A DNA stretch of 64,000 nucleotides from Phoebastria nigripes (GCA_035582835.1 JAYKAV010002109.1:2922515-2986514); one strand, 5' to 3'; counted from the stretch's first letter, positions 50,188 through 63,200 are shown. Numbers and translations: made by a program. The notes: generated from the sequence alone by a model not told the origin.

Positions 50188-51461
50188 GAAATTAATTTCA
50201 AGTAAAGTAGGTATTCATTTTTACTGTAATTTAGCAAAGAATTTAAATATATTCAGCAAGTCTGGTGCCCCTTATGTACTGATCTATATGATGATGCCCT
50301 TTACGCATTCATCTGTAGTATTTCCATTTGCTTTTTGTCCCCCTACTCACACCCACTAAGTTGGATCCTTGCAATGAGCCCAGAAGTTCCAGATCTCTTT
50401 TTTGGGAACCGTCTTTGAATTGGTCACCTGCCCTACCTTTTGTGCAGGCCGTTACTGCTGGTGCAGGGGTAGAGCAAAGATCTCTCTTTCTCCATCAGCT
50501 CCTATCGGAAAGTTTTTTGGGGTGGCGTGAAGGTGTTGGTGCTGACTCTTTCCATCCAGGGAGAAGCAGCTAGAGGAAAGGGCAGGAGCTTTATTTCCTC
50601 CTGTGTTCTAGGTAACTTTTCTCTTTCTTTCCTCGTCTCTTTGATAACGTAATACAAGTCCAGGGAAAGTAGCTGGCATGAGAAATTTCCCAACAGTGGG
50701 AGGATAGGCTTGTGGCTGTGCGGTGGATGTGAGGCCAAGAGCAGAGAGGGATATTCTAGAGGCAAATAGTTGTGAAATACTGATCAGTTGGGGTAGATGT
50801 TGATTAGAAACATTAATGTGGAAGGAAATTGATTTTGAGTCTTGTATTATACAGGTTTTTTGGTTGGAAATAACTTTATTTTTAGCTATCTTAATTTTAA
50901 TTTTTAGTCCTCATGTAATACAGTTGCAAAATAGGTCACTCCTGTAAATTCAATACAATAAGCAAGCATGCTGCATTTTTCAGTTTTTTTGGTGCAAGTA
51001 CTTAACCACAGCCTTTGGTCAACTGTTTTCATTTAGTTCCTGTGTTTTGTGCATGGCAGTTGGAAAGATGTTCAGTTATCAGTATTAGAGCTTACTATCT
51101 GAAAGTATTGCCTGTTGCATAAACCATGATAACAGATGAAAGAACAAACTTACAGTTGCTGTAATTACAGTGTATTTTAATGCCAAAAAGTAAACAAAAT
51201 TACTAGATATTTTTTATTATTGAGACTAAGGACTAAGAATTTCTTGAATTAGGATTGTAGACTACATACAACAGTGAGAGAGATTTCTGAGATTCAACAA
51301 GGAAACACTTCTGGTATCAAATAGAAATCTCTCCTTTTTAAAAAAATTGCTGAGGAAAAACATCAGCCTAGTAGGGGACCAGAAGTGNGCTTGGAAGGAG
51401 TTGCCAAAAGTTTGAGAAATAATCTCAAGTGGTGCAACCCCCTAAGTTTAAGCTGTTTAAA

Positions 51462-51549
51462 TTTTTTTTTTTTTTTTACTGTTTTTTTGTAGGCAGAGCT
51501 TTGTGATAGTTGTCACCAGTTGTTTTTTTTTTTTTTTTCTTTTTTTCTT
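51462..51549. repeat. Two poly-T tracts
   Basis: T-runs at about 51,463-51,477 and 51,522-51,548, separated by 45 bases of mixed sequence. Simple sequence. Confidence 0.85.
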
Positions 51550-52629
51550 CCCCCCGCTCAAGCCTCTGTTTGCACCCTTCTGGGCCTTCTAGAGGCCTTA
51601 TTGTGAAATCTGGAGATTTCACAATATCTCCCTTATGTGGTAGGATCCGGGGGGAATATCTGAAGGCAAAGTCTTCTCTGTACATCATTAAGTCTTCTAT
51701 ATTTGGGCACTTATGGATAATGTTAGCTAGATGTTTTATTACTGCATTATTTAATTATGTTGACCTGTTCCTAGTAGATTATTGTTTCCTGTAATTATGC
51801 CTGCATTTAAAACTCCAGCCTTTAAAACTTTAAAAAATAAAATTCCAGTAAAAATAGCAGTATAGATAAGAGTGTGGTACTGAATTAAATTTCTTTCTGA
51901 ACATTTTTGTTTTTATGTTGCTAAAGATCAAGAGCTATTTCAAATCACAAGATTGAAAAAGTCAAGTTAAAAATAACCCTAAAACATAGAAAGGCTAGTG
52001 GTGGAAAATGTAAATATATAAATATGTAATTGTTGAAGATAAAGGTAAAACTCAAATATAGATAAGAGAAAAGGCCAGTGCGTTTTTTTTTTTCTGAACA
52101 TGTTTGTGTTCATTCTCTCACTTTTAATTTTGCCCAGTGTCTTTTTAGTTTGGAATGAGTTTGGGTAAGGGACTGCTGCTTTGTGAAACTCTCAGTTGGA
52201 TCCTGATAATTAATACAAATTTTAGGCTCCTGTACAGTATGATACGTCCGAATGTCTTTACTAAAAAAGCAAATTTTAAAAATATATGGCAAAAATTTTC
52301 TGGACTTTAGTGTGTACATCAGTCATCAAGTGTGTATTTTTTGGCTGTAAAGTTAGAATTGATGTTCAGTTTGTTTTGGTTTTTTAATCATTCTCAGATG
52401 CTCTTTTTTTTCTTCTTCTGGTATTAGTATAGTATGTTGATAAAGCTTATCATAAAATGAGTGCAGGCACAAGTACTCGTTTCTTCCAAAGACTTTCAGA
52501 AGCTGAAGTCTAATATATTTAACTGGTTCAATCTCAGCATCGATTTATAAGGCAGTATGCACGTATTGTAATTAGGTCTATTTGAATAATTTATGATGGT
52601 CCAAAGTTTAATTCCATTAAGAAATGCAC

Positions 52630-52735
52630 ACAAGGATAATCCTGGAGTTCTTACTTGGTGCACAGACCTGGAAAGAGAATTTCTGTCTGTTGCTCCCAGG
52701 ATCTTTGAGGGTTACAGCACTTTATAGGGTCAGGC
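52630..52735. repeat. Possible fragment of an ancient amniote repeat
   Basis: AATCCTGGAGTTCTTACTTG, a weaker 'ctcc(c)attga'-like middle and CTCCCAGGATCTTTGAGGG resemble the self-complementary 'gatcctgcagtccttactc ... gagtaagg.ctgcaggatc' tail of old amniote repeats. The match is short and could be chance. Confidence 0.22.
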
Positions 52736-54024
52736 TTGTTCAGGTAAATGATAACATTTCTATCAAACTGTACTACAGTAGAGATTCATAGGGATAGCAG
52801 CATTTGGTCCACAATGGAAGGGATATGCTTTCTGAAGTGTGTGATCACACTCAACCTATTTATAACTGACTTGAAAATATCTTACTAAGAAATTTGAACT
52901 TGAGTAATTTTAAATCATTTTTANGCTATGCAAAATCACTATTATCACTATTAGAAAGTTAAAAATTAGCATACTCCAGAGGAATAATGCAATATTAAAA
53001 GTGAAGTCCATTCCATTTCTTTAGGAAAGCATGTTTTAAGAAATGAAAATAAGAAAAAATTTTTTCTTTTTTTCTTTTTCCTAGGAAATGTCTACATCCA
53101 ATGACAATAAAAATCAATGAGTAAATAAACACAGTGAGAACATGCTTACCAAGCACCAAACTTTGAGATTTCCTGAAAAAAATTGGGCTTGCAATGAATT
53201 ACTGAAAAAATGTTCTTGTACATTTTCCTTTGAGATTACAACAGTGCAACCTAAGCAGAATTTCATCCCAGACAGATTTTATGTGATTTGAAAAGAAATG
53301 GCTTCTGATGTATTTGAAAAAGAATTAAGTTATGTACTTTACACTTCTTTTAATGCCAGTTAGTCATGGTAGAATAATGCTTTAGAATAACTGTTCTCTT
53401 TTAAGTATCACTGGAAAATAACCTTTTTGGTTAGCTGAGGAATTTATTCTGTTGTTAATATTTGCTTAAAGAAAAGCTGTACAATTAAAGCTAAGAAGCA
53501 GCAGTGAGCAATACTGAAGGAGAAAACTGGAAGTGTTGGGCATCGCTGTTCTCAGAAGGAAAACCAAGTTTGTTACGCATCATTACAAAATAATGTGTCC
53601 AGTGCAAATCTCTATACTATACATGTTTTAAATTTAAAATACCCCTTTGGGTATTCTGAAATAATGGCCAGAAGTGTGGAGTGGTGAAATCTCTGTAAAG
53701 GCTGTTTTTCAAAGTTGTGTAATCAGGGCAGTGAAACCTTAACCTGTTCATTTAACTCTCCCAACTCTGCCCCACAGGTGGCCTGCAGGGATTTGGGGTG
53801 TTCTGTGCCTTTATACCATTTCTGATTTAAAAATTGTAACTGTTGATCTCTACAGTGCCATTGGACCAGTGAAAACAAAATGCCAAGATCTGCTTAGGTG
53901 TGTTGTTTTATTTTGAACATTCTTTTCACATCTGCTATTTAGCACATAGAATACCGTAATGTAAATCTTAATCTTTCATTTCAAATCAGCTCATTCTTAC
54001 GACTTAATCATTTTGACTGCTGTG

Positions 54025-54960
54025 TTTTCAATTCCCTCTAGCTTGGTAATATCTTTCTTGTAATTAGGTTGCTTAGAAATACACATGCAGTTCCAGGTAT
54101 AGCCATACAGGAGCAGATGAGTTAGGGCAATTGCTTCTTTTCTGACATGATGCTGCTAGGCATGCAGCCCAGCACAAAGTTGGATATTTTCCTTGTTTTA
54201 TCACATCTGCGTAATTTGTAATCTTTTATAACACCTAAACGTCTTTCAGCATATTAGCATTACAGATGTTGCCTCTCTTTTTGAGAGCTACATTTTCATT
54301 ATTTTTCACACTTCATTAATTTTGCTTTTTTAGAAAATTGAGTTCATTTTTAAGCTGCTTTTATTCATTCAGGTCTCACTGAAGGTTTTTGTAATGTTTC
54401 CCCTTTCCTGTCAATGCCACCTCTTCTGTGAGGTTTTGTTTAAGCTTTTCTGCTTTCCTTTTAGAATGTTTATGAAGATACTAGATCAAGTTAGAGCCAA
54501 ATCAATTTATTGCTGAATCTTCAAGGTAGCTCCACTCCATACCATCATTCGCTCTGTTTCAGTCCATGAGTGCTTACATCCATACTAATCTTTTATTAGA
54601 ACAAGGCACTCCATTAGTTGATTTTTCTTTTTAAATTACAGTCTAAATGTATTGCATCTTCTTCTTTTCCCATATATCAATTAATTCTGCAAGTCTCTTT
54701 TCTAGAAAGATTTTATTCTGCCTAGTGGCAGTGCAACTGTGTGCTGTCATCAGCCTGAGATCATTCTCTTTATAGTTTTTAAACTATTTATCAGAAGCAG
54801 AAGTTATTTCTCCAGGTCAGTAATTACCTAGACCTACCTAGGCTGGACACTAACATAGAACAGATTTTCATGCTACCTTGTCTGGACTCTTTTCAAGTAT
54901 TTTTTCAATAAAAGCTATTTTTAAAATTGAGGGAAAAGAACTCATTGGCCTGGAAACTAA
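54025..54960 (-). mobile_element. Ancient CR1-clade LINE relic, antisense
   Basis: Decayed CR1 on the minus strand. The clearest evidence is internal. Plus-strand 54,046-54,118 aligns almost without gaps, at roughly 60% identity by eye, to the reverse complement of the [10 protein letters not shown]...KKDIEVLE region of copy A at about 56,157-56,231. Translated on the minus strand this gives LICSCMAIPGTACVF in the place of [15 protein letters not shown]. Further right, 54,470-54,720 resembles the reverse transcriptase-to-C-terminal stretch known from ancient amniote CR1/L3 copies in antisense, including a segment at 54,640-54,715. Stops are plentiful and no function is expected. The right boundary is uncertain. 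Confidence 0.68.
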
Positions 54961-55826
54961 TTACATTGCTTGAACTCAGGTTTTGCTTGTTTGTTTGTTT
55001 TTAATAAAAAGGAACATTATTAGTTAAAAAAAGTATTTAGAAACAATTTCTTCTGCAGCAGAAGAAATTTTTGCACTCAGGTGGTGAGTATGTTTTTATT
55101 TATTGTTGATACAGAATTGAAGCTGTCCCCTCATGATTTCAGTTGCAGTGCAGGGTGAATTTTTCTGTTCATAGTTATTTAAGTGTCTCTGTGATACAGG
55201 CTTTAAAAGACAATTCAAATACCTCTCGACGACGAACAGTGCTTTCCAACTTCAATAAATTTTTTTGAGATTATTATGTAAGAAAATGCTAACTAAAACC
55301 CCACAGAATTGTAGTGGCGGTGTAAGGAGCATAAGTCTGTTGTTCCAGACACTGTTTGTGTATGTGTGTTACAGAAATGCTTTCTATTCCTACATGCTTT
55401 GGTATATGCTGTAGCATAGAGTTAAAGGCTCTGTCACTGCTCTCTATGAAGTTACCTTTGACTTTGAGAAGAGCACCTGTGGTGTTGGAAACAGGATAAA
55501 AACTTACTGTTGTATTGAAACTGCAGAAGGCCCTCATGTCTTGGTTGTAGCTTTTGGACAGCTATTTGAGGAGAGGGTAGGTCAGAGTCCCTGACAAACC
55601 ACAGAGCCATTGTGGTCACTTGGAAGATCACAGTTCTGCAGATCTTTATGTTTCTTCATTATTTCTTTAATTTGAGATTTTCTTTGTGAATACTGAAGTA
55701 AAGGAACCAGTATTCTTAAAGAATACCAATCTATTCCTTTTTGAAGGCTAATTGTTTGCATGCTGAGTACTAGTTGCAGCTGTTGTACTAGTTGCTGCTG
55801 TTGCTAACCCAGAACAGTATCTCTAA

Positions 55827-56603
55827 TGTGTTGATCTGCTTGAGGGTAGGAAGGCTCTGCAGAGGGACCTGGACAGGCTGGATCGATGGGCTGAGGCCAA
55901 CTGCATGAGGTTCAACAAGGCCAAGTGCCGGGTCCTGCACTTGGGCCACAACAACCCCATGCAACGCTACAGGCTGGGGGAAGAGTGGCTGGAAAGCTGC
56001 CTGTCGGAAAAGGACCTGGGGGTGCTGGTTGACAGCCGGCTGAATATGAGCCAGCAGTGTGCCCAGGGGGCCAAGAAGGCCAATGGCATCCTGGCCTGTA
56101 TCAGAAATAGTGTGGCCAGCAGGAGTAGGGAAGTGATTGTCCCCCTGTACTCGGCACTGGTGAGGCCGCACCTTGAATACTGTGTTCAGTGTTGGGCCCC
56201 TCACTACAAGAAGGACATTGAGGTGCTGGAGCGTGTCCAGAGGAGGGCAATGAAGCTGGTGAAGGGTCTGGAGAGCAAGTCTTACGAGGAGCGGCTGAGG
56301 GAACTGGGACTGTTTAGTCTGGAGAAGAGGAGGCTCAGGGGAGACCTTATTGCCCTCTACAACTACCTGAAAGGAGGTTGCAGCNAGGTGGGTGTCGGTC
56401 TCTTCTCCCAAGCAACTAGTGATAGGACGAGAGGAAATGGCCTCAAGTTGCGCCAGGGGAGGTTTAGATTGGACATTAGGAAAAATTTCTTTACTGAAAG
56501 AGTGGTTAAACATTGGAACAGGCTGCCTGGGGAAGTGGTGGAGTCACCATCCCTGGAAGTATTTAAAAGACGTGTAGATGAGGCACTTGGGGACATGGTT
56601 TAG
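55827..56603 (+). CDS. CR1 ORF2 C-terminal fragment (downstream of the reverse transcriptase core)
   Basis: An open frame runs from just after the stop at 55,824 to the stop at 56,601-56,603. It encodes the carboxy-terminal region of the CR1 ORF2 polyprotein. Recognisable family motifs in order are [92 protein letters not shown] and [19 protein letters not shown]. The endonuclease domain and the catalytic reverse transcriptase motifs are absent because the element is 5'-truncated. The frame has no internal stop or frameshift apart from one codon containing an N, which indicates a fairly recent insertion. It has no start codon of its own; the first ATG at 55,905 is internal. I do not expect a functional product: this is a mobile-element remnant rather than a host gene. 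Confidence 0.85.
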   Translation, partial: CVDLLEGRKALQRDLDRLDRWAEANCMRFNKAKCRVLHLGHNNPMQRYRLGEEWLESCLSEKDLGVLVDSRLNMSQQCAQGAKKANGILACIRNSVASRSREVIVPLYSALVRPHLEYCVQCWAPHYKKDIEVLERVQRRAMKLVKGLESKSYEERLRELGLFSLEKRRLRGDLIALYNYLKGGCSXVGVGLFSQATSDRTRGNGLKLRQGRFRLDIRKNFFTERVVKHWNRLPGEVVESPSLEVFKRRVDEALGDMV

Positions 56604-56684
56604 TGGGGCTTGGTGGTGTTGGGCTGACGGTTGGACTTGATGATCTTAGAGGTCTTTTCCAACCTTAATGATTCTATGATTCTA
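55830..56684 (+). mobile_element. CR1 LINE, 5'-truncated copy A (younger subfamily)
   Basis: Non-LTR retrotransposon of the CR1 clade. The copy enters within the last part of ORF2 and runs to the 3' tail, which ends in two overlapping ATTCTATG-type octamers (about 56,671-56,684). That 5' truncation with a complete 3' end is the usual result of target-primed reverse transcription in this family. It is much more GC-rich than its flanks. The 3' untranslated part contains the typical segment TTGGACTTGATGATCTTAGA. The same tail, differing at about six of roughly 105 positions, occurs on the minus strand at the right edge of the window, so both belong to one subfamily. One N lies in the coding part, at 56,385. 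Its 3' end directly abuts a second CR1 of another subfamily. Confidence 0.95.
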
Positions 56685-56689
56685 ATGCC

Positions 56690-57272
56690 TGAGATGCCAG
56701 CAGGTCGGGGGAGGTGATTCTGCCCCTCTGCTCTGCTCTGGTGAGACCCCACCTGCAGTACTGCGTCCAGCTCTGGAGCCCTCAGCACAAGAAAGACACG
56801 GACCTGTTGGAGCGGGTCCAGAGGAGGGCCACAAAAATGATCAGGGGGATGGAATGCCTCTGCTATGAAGAAAGGCTGAGAGGGTTGNGGTTGTTCAGCC
56901 TGGAGAAGAGAAGGCTCCGGGGAGACCTTATTGCAGCCTTTCAGTACTTAAAGGGGGCTTATAAAAAAGATGGTGGCAAACTTTTTAGCAGGGCCTGTAG
57001 CGACAGGACAAGGGGGGATGGCTTTAAACTAAAAGAGGGCAGATTTAGACTAGATTATAAGGAAGAAATTTTTTACACTGAGGGTGGTGAAACACTGGCA
57101 CAGGTTGCCCAGAGAGGTGGTAGATGCCCCATCCCTGGAAATGTTCAAGGTCAGGTTGGATCGGGCTCTGAGCAACCTGATCTAGTTGAAGATGTCCCTG
57201 CCCATGGCAGGGGGGTTGGACTAGATGACCTTTAAAGGTCCCTTCCAACCCAAACTATTCTATGATTCTATG
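56690..57272 (+). mobile_element. CR1 LINE, 5'-truncated copy B (different subfamily)
   Basis: A second CR1 begins a few bases after the tail of copy A, in the same orientation. It covers only the last part of ORF2 and the 3' untranslated region. Its 3' end differs from copy A: it carries GGTTGGACTAGATGACCTTT and GGTCCCTTCCAACCC before the octamer tail (57,258-57,272), a form typical of other avian CR1 subfamilies. The exact 5' junction is uncertain by about 10 bases, because the segment around 56,685-56,700 could belong to either copy. Its divergence from family motifs is greater than in copy A. Confidence 0.93.
56714..57187 (+). pseudogene. CR1 ORF2 C-terminal fragment with frameshift
   Basis: Coding remnant of copy B. 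The frame starting near 56,714 shows [44 protein letters not shown] and [14 protein letters not shown] in order, all typical of the C-terminal end of CR1 ORF2. At about 57,053-57,060 one extra base in the AT-rich stretch after GAC TAG ATT shifts the frame. The usual ending of the protein continues in the next frame and reaches its stop near 57,187. One N at 56,888 falls in the EERLRGL motif. No endonuclease or reverse transcriptase core is present, so it is a dead fragment. Confidence 0.85.
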
Positions 57273-60200
57273 TGGGAGAACTTGTGCTGTGGCAGCTGGT
57301 CAAAAATGGTACTGGTATTTGTTCATCTTTCTTCCTCTTCATCTATCTTTATCCAACTCTTGAAATAGGGCGAGTCTGATTTTAGTTTCATATAGTTGCT
57401 GATACTAACTAACTTTCTAGTTACACTGAGGAAAGGTAGCTATTGCTTTTCTTCTGAGTTTATTTAAAAAACCCACAACCCTAAACCTCTTAAATTTCAA
57501 GGAAAGAAGTGTATATCCGAAGTGATAGAAATTGGTAATAGTGGGACACGTTAAATTATGTGAACAAGAGCAGTACAGATGACCGTCACTGTGGAATTAA
57601 GTTAAACAGTTGAGTTTATTGTCAAATCAGTCAGTTTATTGTGTGATGTATTTGATAATTCTCCTAAGTTAATTAGTTCCAAGCAGATATTTTATAGCAC
57701 TATGGCCTGGGTGTAAAATAATGCAGCTGGTTAATTTTCAAATGGGAGAGTCATCTTATGTAATTTCTCTACAGCTTTAAAAAAAATCTTAATGTTATCT
57801 GGAATAAAGCTAAGCTGGAAATTCTGTCAGCCATTTAGTCCAAGGTGATTACACCAATTTGAGAATGTCAACAATTACACAGTACTCATGTTTAATTAGT
57901 AGAAGGGAAGCACCTGTATTTTTAGAGGAAAAGACTCCAGGATTAGACTGTACAAATTCAAGTTGTAACAAAAGACAAAAATGAGCGTATTATTCATCCT
58001 TGGGGAAAATCAGTCACTGGATGGGCTCTGTTTACGGAANAAATGCAACAAATAGTTCTTTTTGCATATGGTCTCTCCATGCTTTTGTGCTGATGCATAT
58101 TGGTAATGATGTTTACAACTCCTTTGTCTGTCCAACAGCAAAACAAAAAAATTAAGAGCACTTCTGGTGGTTAGATAGCCCTGTAACNCACTCACTTTAA
58201 TATCTCAAATTTTACACTTGACATATCATTCCAGACTGAAAATGTGACTTTATTTATTTTCTTTAAATCATTTTCTTTAAACCACCATCTGGTTGAGGCA
58301 TTAAAATAGGCAATATTACTCTAAGAGTTTTCTTAAGACCTTTCTTTGGCTGTTAATTGCACATTTATAATTATGTTCTTACAAAAAGATAAAAGAGTTT
58401 TGAAAGATTATTCTTGGCAACAGACCTAAGGTGAAAACCTGCTGTTTTAATGCGTAAATTATAATGTGTGCAGTTGTGAAGAGCAGTTTTGTGAAATGCT
58501 TAGGTAAGCGCAAGAATCTGAGAGAGCTGTCAAGGAGTTTGCACTCTTAAGGGGCTAATGTTCATTGAAAAACAGCTCATAATATGCTGTGCCCGAAGGC
58601 TAAATGAGTAGTTTAAGTTAAACACGATAACTAACTTTCTGGAAGACAGATAAAGGAAACAATTGTTCCTCACGCAAAGTTAGAGAAATGCAAAAACCAG
58701 CCTCACTTTGATGCCTGTTTAAAATCATTAATTTTCCTGTAAGTTAATGTAAATCAAGGATTAAACAGAAACTGTTACCATCTGACCCTTATAAACTAAA
58801 CTTCTGTGTGGCTCATCTATTTGAAGTCAAATCTATCCATACATCTAAACAGGAAACTGAATGAAAACATTTTTTCTTTTCATTTCCTATATCCTGCAAA
58901 CTTTTTTCAAAACCTATTTCCTTTTTAAATTTAGTCTGCGTACTTATAAATAATTTTCTTTTTCCTGTGTAGGGTTTTGTAAACTTACCACCAGTTACTA
59001 CACAGAGTGGTGTAAGAGGGTGCTGCCTGGGCGTTGCAGTTTACCCTTCTGTAAATGTTTCTAAAAGTACCTATCTTTGCAGAATGGTTTTGGAGTGTGT
59101 GAGGGAACCAAGCTCATATGTGAGCTCCTGGGTAGCATACAAGTATCATAACTATGATCAGTTGGATTTCATGACTGTAAGTGGCAAACGCTGGGGATTC
59201 AGGATAACAATTTCTACCTACAGTTCAGGGTGATTTCCACCATNTAGATCTGTATTTCTCTGTCTGTAATGACATTAAGCTCCAGAAAATACTTTGAACT
59301 CTACAGGTGAAATTACTATGTATTAGATTATTATTATTACTATTATTTATTTGCTGCAAGGATAAATGATATAGCTCTGTTGCTCACTGCTTAGGTTTGA
59401 GGATTGTTGACAGTTTAAAAAGGTGGTAAATATCTAACAGATACTGCTGTCATCTGTCATGCTGGAGAGATATACATAGCGCATGGTTTATGGGAAACAC
59501 TTTGTTCAGTGAATGTGTCTGTTTTCGTGTGTGGGTGTTGGTCAGAAAGATTCTCATCTTAATGAACTGACTTGCTATATGTAGCTGTGTTATCAGATGT
59601 TTCCATATCAAAAGATCGTCATTTTATACCTGGTCAGTCAAGCCTCGTACAGCATTGTGAGTAGTTTGAAGTCAGATTCTTTACTCATCTGCAAATAATC
59701 TGACTGTAAAGGCCAGATATTGACAGTGAAGAATTCACAGCCCTTAGAGGTACTGAGTTGTGTCTTTCCTCTTGGTCGTCTCTCTGTTCTGCCTTCCTAG
59801 CCCCTTGGCGCAGGATTGTGTCCCAATATAAGTTGCTTATAGCAGCGCTGTCGCTATTTATGATGAGTTATTCCTAGATAAGAGATATGCAACAGCTTCT
59901 GGTGTTGCACTATCATGTATTGAATTTCCAGAGAGTCGGTACATGTTTACTGTAATCCTCATCTTCGGTAGAGTTACATGGATAGCTGATACCTGAATAT
60001 TTCATGCAAACGAATGCGAGGTATGCAGTGTTTCTAAGCTGTGTGTGGCAGTATTCGGTGTATTGCTTTACACGGCCATTTTGGTTGCTTACCATTGTTT
60101 CTCTTTGCTCCTCGCATGGCTGTAGCCTAAAAAGAGGGGAAAGTTCTACATGTTTTTAATTTGTCACACACCTACAAAATAATTTTGAGATACATGCCTG

Positions 60201-63200
60201 TGCAGTCCCAATGTGGAGTATGCACCTGGATCTTTGACTGTCTTGGTACTTGTTCTTCTGCCAGTTTGGCTATGAAAGATGTAGTCTGACATCTGTGTCC
60301 ACCTGATTTAAATGCATTAAAGAATCCTGTATCTGCTGTTTGGCAACATAGTTACCCCATGAGTCCTTCAGGAAAATGTCGCTCCCTAAACAGAATAATA
60401 TATTTAATATGGGAGGAGTTTTATAATTTTTTCTTCAATAACTGGATGAAGAATATAAAGCCCACTGCTTTTGAAAAGAATTCTCATGCGTGAGCAGTAG
60501 TATGCAAGCTTTTTCTTTAAAGATGTGATGGTAAAGAAGATGATGCTAGAATGGCAAATTCCTGCCGCTCACAAAGGAGGGTCTGCTATAGACCATGGAG
60601 AAAGAAAATGTAGAGGAGCTTTTGGAGCCTTAATAATTGGCACTTGGTAATATGCTTTTAGCAAGGAATCTGTCAAGAATTCTGTCTTAATATAGTGTCT
60701 ACATGCTTCCCCACCTTTTTTCTGTAGTTCACTCGAGTTAGTTAATAAGCGTGTTGGAAGATCGAGGGGGAAAACAAGCCTTGGAACTCTGGAACTGGCA
60801 CTTGTCGAATGTACGGCATTGAAACAAGATGTAGCACATGTCAGAACTGTCACCTTCTGCAAAACCACCTTTTTCCTTGGTTTTGCTGTTGATTAAATAA
60901 TAGTTAATATTCATCTGCCTCTTCGTTGTCGTATAAAATCTGTGTATCTCGGACTGGTCCAGTGGTAGAGGACAGCAAACTTAACTCTGCTTAGCAGGGT
61001 AAATGATTACAGTGTTAGAGCATGATCCCACTTGCATTGAAAGAAAAAAAGGGTTCTTTTAATGATTTCGAGTGTAGCAGTATAGGACTTAAATGAATTT
61101 GGCTTTGGACCAGATAATCCTCTTTTGTTGATGTTAAAACACTGGCCACAGCAGTGATTACAACGTAAGAAACAAAAGAGGCTTTATTTATACTTTACTT
61201 TTTCTTTTATGTTTCCAATCATAAAAATAAATATGTCTTATTAGAAAAGAAAAAATTTACTTGGTTTGCTTTGCATGCTGGGAGGCATTAAGTATTTCCT
61301 TTTTTTTAGGGGAAATGTGTCACTTGCATTTAACTCAGATAAAAATAAATGAAGATAAAACTAANTTAATTTTAGAATATAATTTTTTTATTTGTTGAAC
61401 AACTGTTGTTTTAAAATGGATAGCCTGCTGAGAAAGAAACAAAGCCACTTCAACAAAGCAGGAAATCAATAACCACAAGAAAGCCTAAAGAAAATTAATG
61501 CATACAGTGTGAGCAAGTGACATAGAAATTATTTTCTGGTGTAAGAATGGTAATAATAGAAGGCATATGGTGTGGATGAAAAGCATGATAGAAATATACA
61601 CAGAAAAGATGCGTTCTCTATTTCTATTTATAAATAATGACCTCTATGTTACAGTATTTAAACTTTGAAGGGTCTAGATGGTGGTTTTCTTCCTGATTTC
61701 CCCACTCCCTAGTCCTAGGTAAATATTTATGCTTGCGAAATTTAGTAGGCTGGCAGCCATGGAAACGTATGTCTTTGATTTATCTCCAGGAAATCTGGTT
61801 ACAAACACTCTTTTACTTGAATTCTTTTAGTCTTTTTCAACAGCTTTTAAAAAAAACATCTTTCCTAAGGAGCAGTGAATTGTGCATATGATGTATGATT
61901 GCAATTCTGTTTAAGTCAGTGGCAAGACTGTATTTGCCCATAGTAGGAGCAGGACTGTACTTACACAATCTCTTGCCATACAAACCAACACGTCTTACAT
62001 TTTCTGTCTTCTCGAAGCCAAGTTAAGCGTTGGTTGTTCAAACTGAGGGAAGCAGAAGTGGATGCTAGTAAGTTAACACATACCACATAGTTTTTGGGAG
62101 AGACAAACCTTTCCGTCTGAAGTGAGATCTTTTTAAAAAACCAACAGCAGGTATGACTTGTCAGATAAACTGTTGTGTCTAATCTAGGAAATACTTTATT
62201 TCAGGAAATTCCCGAACTTGTGAATAACTGATGCCACTTTTTAGTGCCCTGAACCGATTTTGGCTTTTTCTGTAGTTTGGTGCTTCCAGTTTTTCTCATC
62301 GTATATGACAGAGTCTAGATGATTTAAAAAAACGTACTTACAAAATGATATTGTGTTTCTCTGTCAGTGGCAAACCAGTTGTAACTGTGGTGAGAAAGGT
62401 TTGTGGGTGTAGCTTTTCTCTCTGGGAAGCTGTCAATAGAAAAGCAGACAAGCTTTTGGTCAGAAAAGTACTTCTTCAAGTCAGATATAAAAAAATAAGT
62501 AGTATTTGAAGCTAACTATGAGTTGAGAATAATTATTCTCACTTGGATTAGATATGTATCCGTTAGACCACCTGGGAGGAAAGGGTAAACGTTACTGAAG
62601 GAGCAGAGGGAGTATTACCAAGAAGGGAAAGAGACGGATGCTGTAATGGCTTAGGGGAGGGAATGAGACCCACTGCTCACAGGCTGCACCAGGGAGAGGT
62701 CAGGGAGGAACTGGATACCGTGAAACTGGTGTCTTTATTGAATCCGTGGTTTTGGTAACCAGCTGAGTTACAGATTCTAGTTGAATCATACTCCTTCTCA
62801 TACAATCAACTCTGAGGTTGGCCAGATTCAGAATCGGAGTGCAGCATGGTTTGTTTACGTAGTAATTTCAATCATCTGCTATTATAAAGAGTTTTAATCA
62901 GGTAAAGTTTTTGTGTGTCTGTGTGTGTGCATGTGTGTGCAAAATACAGCAAGTTTCTAGCATTACTGCTGGGTAAATCTTACTTAACATAATTGATATT
63001 ACTACGCTAGTTTTATACTGAGGTAACAGAGAGAAAAATTCCATTGTAAACCTCTTGTGTATCAAGATACTCCTCTCCTGCCTTTTCTCCAGCTTCATCT
63101 CCTTTGCTGACCCATGAAGCTGTTCATAGTAGTGACAGTCCCGAGGTGACGCTTCAAGAAAATGCTCACCTTTTTCAAGAGCCGTGTGGCAGCATTGAGA

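Larger units (their letters stand above)
41561..54024. other. Non-coding with scattered motif patches
   Basis: AT-rich. A GC-richer interval at 45,050-45,240 carries open frames on the minus strand without domains. Patches at 42.75, 45.9 and 48.75 kb are listed separately. No gene recognised. Confidence 0.55.

Noticed and set aside
55289..55537. 82-codon ATG-initiated minus-strand frame, with a MAM-domain-like FDFEKSTCGVGN on the opposite strand
   Set aside because: Neither strand has flanking splice sites or enough matching residues; the MAM resemblance is a few residues only.
60569..60868. 99-codon minus-strand frame
   Set aside because: GTG start, no domain, and no promoter or splice context.
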